A DNA stretch of 9,453 bases from Candidatus Finniella inopinata. GTDB lineage: Bacteria > Pseudomonadota > Alphaproteobacteria > Paracaedibacterales > CAITNM01. Every line of letters starts with the position of its first letter. The first letter of the stretch is position 1. The DNA is taken from assembly GCA_945903885.1 (NCBI GenBank), contig CAMDPB010000022.1, positions 1-9,453 on the forward strand. Direction: 5' to 3'. The position numbers were made by a program, and so were the translations under genes. This document shows, in pieces, positions 1-6,574 of the stretch. The notes below the pieces were generated by a model. The model searched no databases and was not told where the DNA came from. It saw only the letters and a list, made by a program, of their open reading frames with translations.

Positions 1-923
1 TAGGTGATTATCATAAAGCTGAACATTATTTGCAAAAAAGCTTAGAAATTTATCAAGAACACTATGGTTCAGAACATCCGAAAACTGCTTGGGTTTTTGC
101 GAATATGGGACGTTTTTACCGGCGCATTGGTGATTACAAGAAGGCAAAATTTTTGCTTGATAAAAGTTTGGATATCCATAGTAAATACCCTGGAAAAAAT
201 GAAATTGAAGTAGCTTGGGTTAATCTAAACCTTGGCATTTTATATTATTACTTATGGGACTTAAATCAATCAAAACAGTTAATTGACAAGGGGGTCGAAG
301 TTTACAAAAAGTACTACACACCTCAGAATCGTGAAATGGGGTGGGCGTTGATATACAAAGCTTTAACAAGTGCCAGTATCACAGGTGATTGGCTTACTGC
401 TGAAGCTGTAGTTAAAGGGTATGCAGATATTTTTATTGAAAACGGTGAAAAAGATCATATATCTCTGTCGTGGGCATTAGAAAGACTAGTGCGAGTTTAT
501 ATAAATCTGCACGAATATTCGAAAGCGCTCAGCATTTTAGATAAGATGCTAGAATCTTACACAAAATTAGCTGGTAAAAATTCTGTACAAGTGGGATTTT
601 GCAAAAACTATATAGGGAGAATCAACTCACTAATGGGTAATTACAAACTAGCTGAATTTTTCCTAAAAGATGCTTTTGTAATTTTGAATAAGAATCGGCA
701 TCCAAGAAATTATATCGTCATTAAAAGTCTTATAAACAACTATAAGTATCAAGGGAATTTCAACTCTTTTATTTTGAAAAGTTATGAATCAATGTTTGAA
801 AAGACGGTTCGTCAATATTTTCCTAGAGATTCTGGAATGATCACAATACTCAACCTATTTGATGTAAAGTGCGTCACCAATAGAGCTTCCATTGTTCCTT
901 CCCTTAACTTTTTTGATGCTTAG
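1..923 (+). CDS. TPR-repeat protein, 3' part (start outside window)
   Basis: The reading frame is open from base 3 to the TAG at 921-923, giving 306 visible residues. A TTG at 30-32 could be taken as a start, but the nine codons before it (GDYHKAEHY) are the middle of a TPR helix pair that continues into LQKSLEIY, so the gene is truncated by the window edge. About six tetratricopeptide units with a period near 42 residues follow. The clearest contains AWVFANMGRFYRRIGDYKKA, the kinesin-light-chain/TPR_12 type. The repeats become more degenerate towards the C terminus (last recognisable unit around LINNYKYQGNFNSFI), followed by a tail of about 45 residues with no known domain. No membrane segment is visible in this part. 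TPR arrays bind other proteins; the partner cannot be told from sequence. Proteins of this kind are abundant in amoeba-associated bacteria and are sometimes effectors, but nothing here proves secretion. Confidence is high for TPR and low for any role. Confidence 0.88.
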   Translation, partial: GDYHKAEHYLQKSLEIYQEHYGSEHPKTAWVFANMGRFYRRIGDYKKAKFLLDKSLDIHSKYPGKNEIEVAWVNLNLGILYYYLWDLNQSKQLIDKGVEVYKKYYTPQNREMGWALIYKALTSASITGDWLTAEAVVKGYADIFIENGEKDHISLSWALERLVRVYINLHEYSKALSILDKMLESYTKLAGKNSVQVGFCKNYIGRINSLMGNYKLAEFFLKDAFVILNKNRHPRNYIVIKSLINNYKYQGNFNSFILKSYESMFEKTVRQYFPRDSGMITILNLFDVKCVTNRASIVPSLNFFDA

Positions 924-936
924 CTAAGGGATTTTT
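900..936 (+). terminator. Probable rho-independent terminator of the TPR gene
   Basis: A perfect 7-bp stem pairs TCCCTTA (900-906) with TAAGGGA (925-931), followed directly by TTTTT (932-936). The 18-nt loop contains the TAG stop codon, so the terminator overlaps the 3' end of the gene. The long loop and modest GC content make it a moderate-strength call. A 10-bp palindrome, CTTAGCTAAG at 919-928, offers a competing fold. Confidence 0.5.
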
Positions 937-986
937 CCTTAATGCATTTTGAAGGATAGAATTTTTTCTTATAACTTCTATTTTAG

Positions 987-1015
987 TAGCGATAAAGAGA
1001 CTTTTTAGTTCGCTA
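987..1015 (+). promoter_or_regulatory. Leader stem-loop ahead of the 54-codon ORF
   Basis: TAGCGA (987-992) pairs perfectly with TCGCTA (1010-1015). Inside it, AAAG (994-997) pairs with CTTT (1001-1004) around a 3-nt loop, leaving an asymmetric internal loop. The fold ends 7 bases before the GGAGG at 1022-1026, so it could influence ribosome access to the first small ORF. There is no U-tract after it, so it is not a terminator. It may be a chance fold in AT-rich DNA. Confidence 0.3.
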
Positions 1016-1030
1016 GTAATTGGAGGACCG

Positions 1031-1195
1031 ATGAGAGAAACAGAATTTCTTGTCAAAAATTTAGAAAAAGATATTTCTCTAGAAAAAATTGCAATTTCTG
1101 AGTTTTTTAAAGTAAATATATATGCTTCAAAATTGCCTGCTTCTCAATGCTCTTTGAAAAATAAGCATTGTCAGAAAAGGGTTACAATATGCTGA
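1031..1195 (+). CDS. Small hypothetical protein, 54 aa, three evenly spaced Cys
   Basis: ATG at 1031, TGA at 1193-1195. A strong Shine-Dalgarno core GGAGG lies at 1022-1026, only 4 nt before the ATG, which is short but usable. The peptide has a charged, probably helical N-terminal half (MRETEFLVKNLEKDISLEKI) and a basic C-terminal third, with Cys at residues 40, 47 and 54, exactly seven apart, the last being the final residue. There is no hydrophobic segment and I recognise no family. It overlaps the next small ORF by 7 nt (ATGCTGA), the kind of overlap seen in translationally coupled pairs. By hand count the GC content is 45 of 165 bases. It could be a real small gene, a leader peptide controlling the next ORF, a precursor peptide, or a chance frame. 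The ribosome-binding site and the overlap favour a real gene, but no homologue is known to me. Confidence 0.4.
   Translation: MRETEFLVKNLEKDISLEKIAISEFFKVNIYASKLPASQCSLKNKHCQKRVTIC
1141..1176 (+). promoter_or_regulatory. Hairpin before the ribosome-binding site of the 52-codon ORF
   Basis: CAATGCT (1145-1151) pairs perfectly with AGCATTG (1164-1170) around a 12-nt loop. TTCT (1141-1144) and AGAA (1173-1176) add four pairs below a 2-nt bulge. The lower stem includes the first two bases of the AAAAGGG (1175-1181) that would serve as the ribosome-binding site of the second small ORF. The whole hairpin lies inside the first small ORF, so ribosomes translating that ORF would open it. This suggests translational coupling, which is inference. 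No U-tract follows, so it is not a terminator. Confidence 0.4.
1175..1181 (+). promoter_or_regulatory. Shine-Dalgarno sequence for the 52-codon ORF
   Basis: AAAAGGG sits 7 nt before the ATG at 1189-1191, a normal spacing. It lies inside the coding sequence of the upstream 54-codon ORF and touches the foot of the hairpin at 1141-1176. It is the main reason to accept 1189 as a start. Confidence 0.4.
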
Positions 1196-1347
1196 AAAAA
1201 TATATCTATCTAATCGCGGTGGTCAGTAATTTTCTTTTATTGAATATTTCTATTTTATCTTTTTCTGGTATAAAGTTTGATGATTTTGCGAAAACTATTC
1301 TAAAAGTAATAGTCAGAGAAAAATTGTCAAAGAAAAAGAAATTCTAA
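1189..1347 (+). CDS. Small hypothetical membrane or secreted peptide, 52 aa
   Basis: ATG at 1189, TAA at 1345-1347. The peptide starts MLKK and has a strongly hydrophobic stretch at about residues 5-27 (including YLIAVVSNFLLLNISI), then an amphipathic, basic tail ending REKLSKKKKF. That is the shape of a small single-span membrane protein or of a signal peptide with a short mature part; no classical AxA cleavage site is obvious. The start overlaps the stop of the preceding ORF in a different frame (ATGCTGA). GC content by hand count is 39 of 159 bases, lower than the large genes appear by eye. A hydrophobic span plus lysine-rich end recalls small toxins and other membrane-active peptides, but that resemblance is generic and no family was recognised. 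It could also be the surviving 5' end of a decayed gene for an exported protein. Confidence 0.42.
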   Translation: MLKKYIYLIAVVSNFLLLNISILSFSGIKFDDFAKTILKVIVREKLSKKKKF

Positions 1348-1466
1348 ATAAAAAGCCCTCCACCAAGTAAACTACGGCAGTGCCAAAATAAACTATAGTT
1401 CCTGTTAGACTGCGTAACGGCCCAGGAAACATATTTGGAAAGAGTGTGTATCGTTTCTTGCTATAT

Positions 1467-4400
1467 TTAGCTGTCAGACTTTTCTTTAACTGTAATGCTT
1501 AGTGGAGTATACGTTGCATATTGTGCGGGATTCACCATATTTTCCACATAAAGACCAGGCTGCTGGAATTTTCCAGTATGAGTAGCAATAACTTCATAAG
1601 CCATTTTAAACGCTCCTGCATTAGCAGGCTGACGCCATGAAGCGACGTATCGATCATGACGTTTTTGCACTGTGGAACCATCTTTGACATCTTTCAGCCA
1701 TTCATAATTTGATAAAGTGTTTGAATGAGTAAATCCAGCTGGAAGCCAATCTGAAATTAGCCAGTATCCTTCAACAGCTATATTCTCAACTGTACCTTCA
1801 AGCACTACAATTACTCGTTCACCAAGGATAATATTTTCGTTGTTTATTTTTGTGCCGTCAGGTTTGTAAAAAGTACGGATTATTTTTATCCCGTTTTCTT
1901 TTTTATCACCGGGCTCTGATGGAATACCATATGCGTTTACGAATAGCCACAATGAATCATCACCAACATTTTCGATTATAACATCTTGCAAAGGATTCAG
2001 AGTATGCGAGACGAAATTTTTTTCATTGTATGATTCTTGATTAATTTTGACTTTTATATTTTTTGTTGTAGCAAGTGCATTATCAACATTTGCTTTTAAA
2101 AGCATTGCTAAAGTTTGGGTGTTAAGACGGGTAATATCTTGGTCTATTCCTTTGTTCAGCACTTCTTCAAGACTTTCAACCAGTTGATTGATCGTTTCAA
2201 TAGTTCTAAATGATGACAAATGAGAAGCAATTGAAGCAGCTTCATCAAGAGAAACACCTTTTTCAATTATAGTTTGTAACTGCTTAATACCTTTTTGAAC
2301 ACGAGTTAAATCTTGAATGCTGGCAACTGTTGCTATAAACATACTCTTTGCAATTGCTGTTTCGCACTTATCAAAATATTCGTCAAAGCAATATCTAATT
2401 GTGGCGGTGTCTATTTCTTGTGATATGGCGCATAGCTTTACAAGCCAAGCAATATTGTCGGCTTTCTCTCTGCCTTGTTTGATTTTCCAGTCGATAGAAT
2501 TTATTTGTCGTTTTGCAAAAGCTAGTGCGTTTTTAACTATTGCTTTTGGAACGGTTAAACTAGCATTTTGGGCATACGTAAGCATTTCTAGTGCGTAAGC
2601 CGTGATGTTGAAATCATCATTATCTCGTGTCCAAAAGCCCCAACCACCAGTTGAATTTTGTCGTTCATTTAGTGTTTCTATAGCTTCATAGCAAATGCGC
2701 ATGTATTCAATGTTGTCTGATTTTGATGTGTCATCTTTACTTTGTTTCAGTCCGAATATTGCAGCAAAACCCTTACTGATAGTTTGTTGGGTGCAACCAA
2801 AAGGATAATTCAATAGCCATCTTTGGATTTTTCCAACATTCCAAGGGCCTTGATTTGTGAGAAATAAATCAGCCTGTGTTTGGAGTATGTGTAACCCTTT
2901 GAATTCAAGTTTGCACTCAGCTATTTCTTTTGATTTTATTTCTTGTTTTTGGCTTACTAAAATAGGCTGGTAAGCTGAACGAACTTCTATAGAAGTTGAA
3001 TTTTGGTAGCTTATGCCTTCACCCTTTACTTCGACTTGAACAACACCTTCACCAATTTGTTTTGCTTGAGCTGAAATAGACAAACGTTTTTGTTCTTTGG
3101 GTGCTAATGTAATCGTTTGTTTTTTCGAAGTTGGTTCAAATGCTTTTTCCAAGCTGATATTAATTTGGCATTCGATAGGGTGGTCAGTTGTATTTTCTAA
3201 ACGAATATTTAGATCATTTTCGTCACCCACGGTTAGAAACGAAGGAAGATTAGGATCAACAATCAAATCATCTTTCACAACAACTTCTTCACTTTTGCTT
3301 CCCATTTTTTCATTTGCTATAGCAACTGCGTATACTCGAAGTTTTCCAAAAAATACCGGTATGTCCATAGAAATTTCGGCTTTTCCATTAGCATCAAGAT
3401 GCACATCACCGTCAAAAAGGCTTAGAACTTTGTCATTTACTTTTGGTACAAATGCTCCTCGACGAAGCATTATTCCATCTCCTCCAGAGCGCATATCCAT
3501 GACATCAGCATCTACAGGATCAATGATATAACCATAGACATCGTGCATTTCAAGACCGAGTTGACGCTGGCCGAAGAAATATTCTATTGGGTCTGGAGTT
3601 TTAAAATTAGTGAGCCCCATTACTCCTTCGTCTACAATAGCTATCATCAATCGTGCATCCTGATTGCTTATATTTTCTATATGCACAGGAACCTTTAATT
3701 GAGTTTGTGGCTTTATTTTGTCTGGCAAATCGATTTTAATTTTTAGAGTATGGTCACCGGAATCAATTTGAATCCATTGTATGCCTACTGCACGTTTTGC
3801 TTGAATACCGGCAGTCTTTTTATCTAGCGCTCGCACAAGCGATACCATCACATAAGCGCCACTTCCCCAACTTTCGTGGGTTGGCACTTTCAAAATATTC
3901 ATACCTTTTTTTAGATGAGCAGTATCTTTTAGTTGTATCGAATTGAGCCCGGCAATAATAATGGCTTCCCCATCAAATGGAGCAAAAACCTTTAAAATTG
4001 CAGGTTCTCCAAGCTTAGTAACTTTTGTTTCTGGGGTGATATTTAATGTATCAGGTCTATCTTTTTGACAGCTGTATTGCTGACCAATTCTATACTTTGC
4101 AAGTTTTCTCCCATCTTTGTGTTTTATTTCAATTGCATAGTTGGTAGCAAGTTTACCTTTGAAATTTAGAGAGATTGGTTTATTAGTTTTTGCTGTAATG
4201 TTACCTTTTTTAAGAGGTTTGTCTTGATATATGCGTTGGTAGCTCCAAGAACTTCCACGGTCCTTATACCACTGATAGTGTGCTTCACTTTTAAAAAGTG
4301 TGTATTCAAGGTTTTCTACTGCGACCAAGCTACCATTGTTATCAACAGCAATTATTTCTAGTTTTATATTATTGCTAGTATGATCTTTTTTTTCACGTAT

Positions 4401-6560
4401 TCCAACAATGTATGGCTGGCTTAGTAAGGTGGTCGATGTACTTGCTTGCTGAGATGATGTCGTATCAACTAACCTTGCGGTTAAATCAACACTCAAAGCT
4501 TTTGAGCAACTCAGATCACTTGGTATTTCAATTTTTAGTTCAGCTTTTCCAGTTTGAATTGGTGCTGTTGCACCAGTTATAACGTGGCTAACAAATCGTT
4601 CGTCATCAAGTCCAAAATGAAAATCTTTCCATTGTTCAAATGGTGTATCTGTAGGGCTAATTTTTGCTTCTAATATGGCCTGCCTGTCATTAACTGCTGC
4701 TCCATAAAGGTAGTGGGCATTTAAGGTGCACACTTGTTCAGAGCCCAATTTTGAAATTTTTTCAAGTGTAGCTAAGGTCATTTCCATTTTGTTAGGGCTA
4801 AAATCATCAATCCTGAAATTAGTGGTGCCTACAGAACTTTGAGTTGGATCAACATAAACCTCTACTGACCACATACCAATTGGACAATCAGTCGGTAACT
4901 TGTGCTCTGTATTGTATGTTCCAAGTGAGTTCCCTTTCACGGTTTCTCGTTTAATTTCAATTCCTTTAGGTGACTTAATAATAAATGTAAGCGGCATAAC
5001 TGGGACTTGCTTTCCATGTCCGTTACGTAATATAGAGACGATGTTGACCTTTTCATCAGGACGATAAATTCCTCGCTCACAAAAAACCATTGCATCGTAA
5101 TCATTTTGTATTACGCGTCCTTTTACACCACGATCGCTAAAATCAAAACTTGCTGCTTTTAATGATATAAAACTGAATCCTAGCTCCTCATTTTTAGCAA
5201 AGATAGCTACGGGTTTTTTTCCTGCTTTGCCGTTTAGCAGTTCTTTTGAAAACTCAGCAAATCCATTTTCATCAGTTACTGCCGTTGCTATCAAGTCATT
5301 ATCTGCGCTAATTAATTCAAGTTGAATATTTTTCAATGATTTTGCATTTGAAAATGCGCGTGCATGAATCAGTAGTGTTTGATCGCTATGAAAAGTTGTA
5401 AGGCCTATATCAGTGACGATGAACCATTGATCAGATACCTCTGCATCATAGTATTGAAGAGCGCCTTTTTGTCTTACTTCTAGTACATAAACACCTGGTT
5501 TTAATTCTGGAATAAGGTTTGTTGCTTCAAGATTTCTAGTAACAGTTTGGTTCGGTTTTGCTTTCCCGCCAAAATCAAGAGTTGTTGAAACTATTTTTTC
5601 AGCGCTTCCAAGTTCATAGGAGCGAGTCATTAAACTGTTCATATGACCAATAATTCCACGGTCTGGTATGCGATATAAGGTTGCTTGTGCTCTATCTATA
5701 TTAATTGTTCTTACCGGGAGACAAATTTTTTCTTGTTTGGGGTAAATGTAGGTATTGTTCGGGAAATTAATTCTTGGTTTTAGGTCTTTTACAAAAAATC
5801 CTATTTCTGAAGAAGTATCAGTTTTTTCATCTAAAATACTGGTTATACCTGCTCTTGTTTTGACGTTGTATTCAGCGCCAGCTTGAAATCCTGAAATGGA
5901 TATTTTGGAACCCTCAGCATGGACAAAACCATCAACCTTAGGAGAAATTTCTATGTAATTTTCTGGTTGTTCTAAACTCAAGGGTTGCGAAAAATTAAGG
6001 CGTAAAATTGCACCTTCTGGGGTTTCTTCAACTTCGTGATTTATGCATTCAAATTTTAAAATGTCTTTCAATCTTGAGTCTTCAGATCTTAATTTTTCAA
6101 TCGGGTAAAGTTTTTTTAATTCTTCTAAGCTGCACCATGAATTTTGTGTAAAATACAACAACAAAGCCTGTAATTTTTGAATATTTGAAATACTGTGCAC
6201 ATATGCTAAATAGGCTGCATATTCACAGAGCTGACTGTATTCATAATTTCTTTTTTTAATATTTTTTGCGCAATGATAAGCAAAAAGTGCTACATCAATT
6301 AAAGTTGCTGCGTCTTTGTGTGCAGAGGTTAAAATGATTTTTGACTTTTCTAAGCCTTTTGCCCATTGCTTTTCTTTAAAAATTTCTTCTAATTCTTTTT
6401 TTGCTTTTTTGTATTCGTTTTTATCTGCAGGGGGGAATTCTTCAGAGATTTCATCGATAAAATTTTTGACATTCTTTACGGCATATTCGGGGAAATGAAA
6501 TTCAGCCAAGAGTGAATATGAACACCACAATACAGCAAGAGTAAGGATACGAAAAAACAT
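1467..6560 (-). CDS. Bacterial alpha-2-macroglobulin (YfhM/YfaS type)
   Basis: This 1697-residue protein is in the usual size range of bacterial A2M, a periplasmic protease trap in which cleavage exposes a reactive thioester that captures the protease. A signal peptide covers about residues 1-19 (MFFRILTLAVLWCSYSLLA, cleavage probably before E20). Cys13 is preceded by Trp, so it is not a good lipobox, and the protein is probably soluble periplasmic like YfaS rather than lipid-anchored like YfhM. A helical region (about 20-165) and an Ig-like domain (about 165-260) precede the macroglobulin domains. Landmarks are ERGIYRP at 495-501, the VDEG segment starting about 976, LPSFLTVGDE from 1105, the thioester site CTQQ at 1256-1259, GGWGFW in the helical thioester domain, and LPAGF at 1606-1610 in the C-terminal domain. 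CxEQ is usual; here Glu is Gln, but Cys1256 and Gln1259, which form the bond, are present. It is the last gene of the mrcA-antiporter-A2M row, starting 14 nt after the antiporter stop. No clear Shine-Dalgarno is seen, but the signal peptide right after the ATG fixes the start. Confidence 0.95.
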   Translation of the reverse strand: MFFRILTLAVLWCSYSLLAEFHFPEYAVKNVKNFIDEISEEFPPADKNEYKKAKKELEEIFKEKQWAKGLEKSKIILTSAHKDAATLIDVALFAYHCAKNIKKRNYEYSQLCEYAAYLAYVHSISNIQKLQALLLYFTQNSWCSLEELKKLYPIEKLRSEDSRLKDILKFECINHEVEETPEGAILRLNFSQPLSLEQPENYIEISPKVDGFVHAEGSKISISGFQAGAEYNVKTRAGITSILDEKTDTSSEIGFFVKDLKPRINFPNNTYIYPKQEKICLPVRTINIDRAQATLYRIPDRGIIGHMNSLMTRSYELGSAEKIVSTTLDFGGKAKPNQTVTRNLEATNLIPELKPGVYVLEVRQKGALQYYDAEVSDQWFIVTDIGLTTFHSDQTLLIHARAFSNAKSLKNIQLELISADNDLIATAVTDENGFAEFSKELLNGKAGKKPVAIFAKNEELGFSFISLKAASFDFSDRGVKGRVIQNDYDAMVFCERGIYRPDEKVNIVSILRNGHGKQVPVMPLTFIIKSPKGIEIKRETVKGNSLGTYNTEHKLPTDCPIGMWSVEVYVDPTQSSVGTTNFRIDDFSPNKMEMTLATLEKISKLGSEQVCTLNAHYLYGAAVNDRQAILEAKISPTDTPFEQWKDFHFGLDDERFVSHVITGATAPIQTGKAELKIEIPSDLSCSKALSVDLTARLVDTTSSQQASTSTTLLSQPYIVGIREKKDHTSNNIKLEIIAVDNNGSLVAVENLEYTLFKSEAHYQWYKDRGSSWSYQRIYQDKPLKKGNITAKTNKPISLNFKGKLATNYAIEIKHKDGRKLAKYRIGQQYSCQKDRPDTLNITPETKVTKLGEPAILKVFAPFDGEAIIIAGLNSIQLKDTAHLKKGMNILKVPTHESWGSGAYVMVSLVRALDKKTAGIQAKRAVGIQWIQIDSGDHTLKIKIDLPDKIKPQTQLKVPVHIENISNQDARLMIAIVDEGVMGLTNFKTPDPIEYFFGQRQLGLEMHDVYGYIIDPVDADVMDMRSGGDGIMLRRGAFVPKVNDKVLSLFDGDVHLDANGKAEISMDIPVFFGKLRVYAVAIANEKMGSKSEEVVVKDDLIVDPNLPSFLTVGDENDLNIRLENTTDHPIECQINISLEKAFEPTSKKQTITLAPKEQKRLSISAQAKQIGEGVVQVEVKGEGISYQNSTSIEVRSAYQPILVSQKQEIKSKEIAECKLEFKGLHILQTQADLFLTNQGPWNVGKIQRWLLNYPFGCTQQTISKGFAAIFGLKQSKDDTSKSDNIEYMRICYEAIETLNERQNSTGGWGFWTRDNDDFNITAYALEMLTYAQNASLTVPKAIVKNALAFAKRQINSIDWKIKQGREKADNIAWLVKLCAISQEIDTATIRYCFDEYFDKCETAIAKSMFIATVASIQDLTRVQKGIKQLQTIIEKGVSLDEAASIASHLSSFRTIETINQLVESLEEVLNKGIDQDITRLNTQTLAMLLKANVDNALATTKNIKVKINQESYNEKNFVSHTLNPLQDVIIENVGDDSLWLFVNAYGIPSEPGDKKENGIKIIRTFYKPDGTKINNENIILGERVIVVLEGTVENIAVEGYWLISDWLPAGFTHSNTLSNYEWLKDVKDGSTVQKRHDRYVASWRQPANAGAFKMAYEVIATHTGKFQQPGLYVENMVNPAQYATYTPLSITVKEKSDS

Positions 6561-6571
6561 CAGTAAGCCAT
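6560..6571 (-). other. Three-codon mini-ORF abutting the A2M start
   Basis: Between the antiporter stop and the A2M ATG, the minus strand reads ATG GCT TAC TGA, whose last base is the first base of the A2M ATG (TGATG). Since A2M lacks an evident ribosome-binding site, stop-start reinitiation from here or from the antiporter stop could deliver ribosomes. It may equally be coincidence in a 14-nt gap. Confidence 0.2.
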
Positions 6572-6574
6572 GTA

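Larger units (their letters stand above)
924..1466. other. AT-rich stretch between the TPR gene and A2M
   Basis: This 543-bp stretch has no long reading frame. It separates a plus-strand gene from the end of the minus-strand operon. It holds a leader stem-loop (987-1015) and two overlapping short frames (1031-1195, 1189-1347), described separately. A weak promoter-like pair, TTGAAG at 949-954 and TATAAC at 970-975, has only a 15-nt spacer and is not called. Bases 1348-1466 contain a 10-bp perfect palindrome AACTATAGTT (1391-1400) and a 7-bp direct repeat TAAACTA (1368-1374, 1389-1395). I found no convincing intrinsic terminator there for either strand. The T-run that minus-strand transcripts would meet (complement of 1350-1354) follows a G-rich segment that finds only about three base pairs of stem. 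No tRNA, IS end or transposase fragment was recognised. Confidence 0.6.

Noticed and set aside
30..32. TTG as start of the TPR gene
   Set aside because: Upstream in-frame codons continue the TPR helix (GDYHKAEHY) to the left edge.
949..975. Sigma-70 promoter for the small ORFs (TTGAAG / TATAAC)
   Set aside because: The spacer is 15 nt and the match is partial; such pairs are frequent by chance in AT-rich DNA.
1350..1380. Intrinsic terminator for the minus-strand operon
   Set aside because: There is a T-run on the minus strand after a G-rich segment, but only about three contiguous pairs can be formed, too little to call.
2317..2598. Plus-strand open frame of 93 codons with hydrophobic translation
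   Set aside because: It is antisense to the A2M thioester domain; no ribosome-binding site or family resemblance.
3097..3531. Plus-strand open frame of 144 codons inside A2M
   Set aside because: It lies fully antisense to conserved A2M domains and its translation (Ser/Arg/Phe-rich, low complexity) resembles no family.
6521..6523. A2M as a lipoprotein via Cys13
   Set aside because: The residue before Cys13 is Trp, which does not fit the lipobox; cleavage by signal peptidase I near Ala19 is more plausible.
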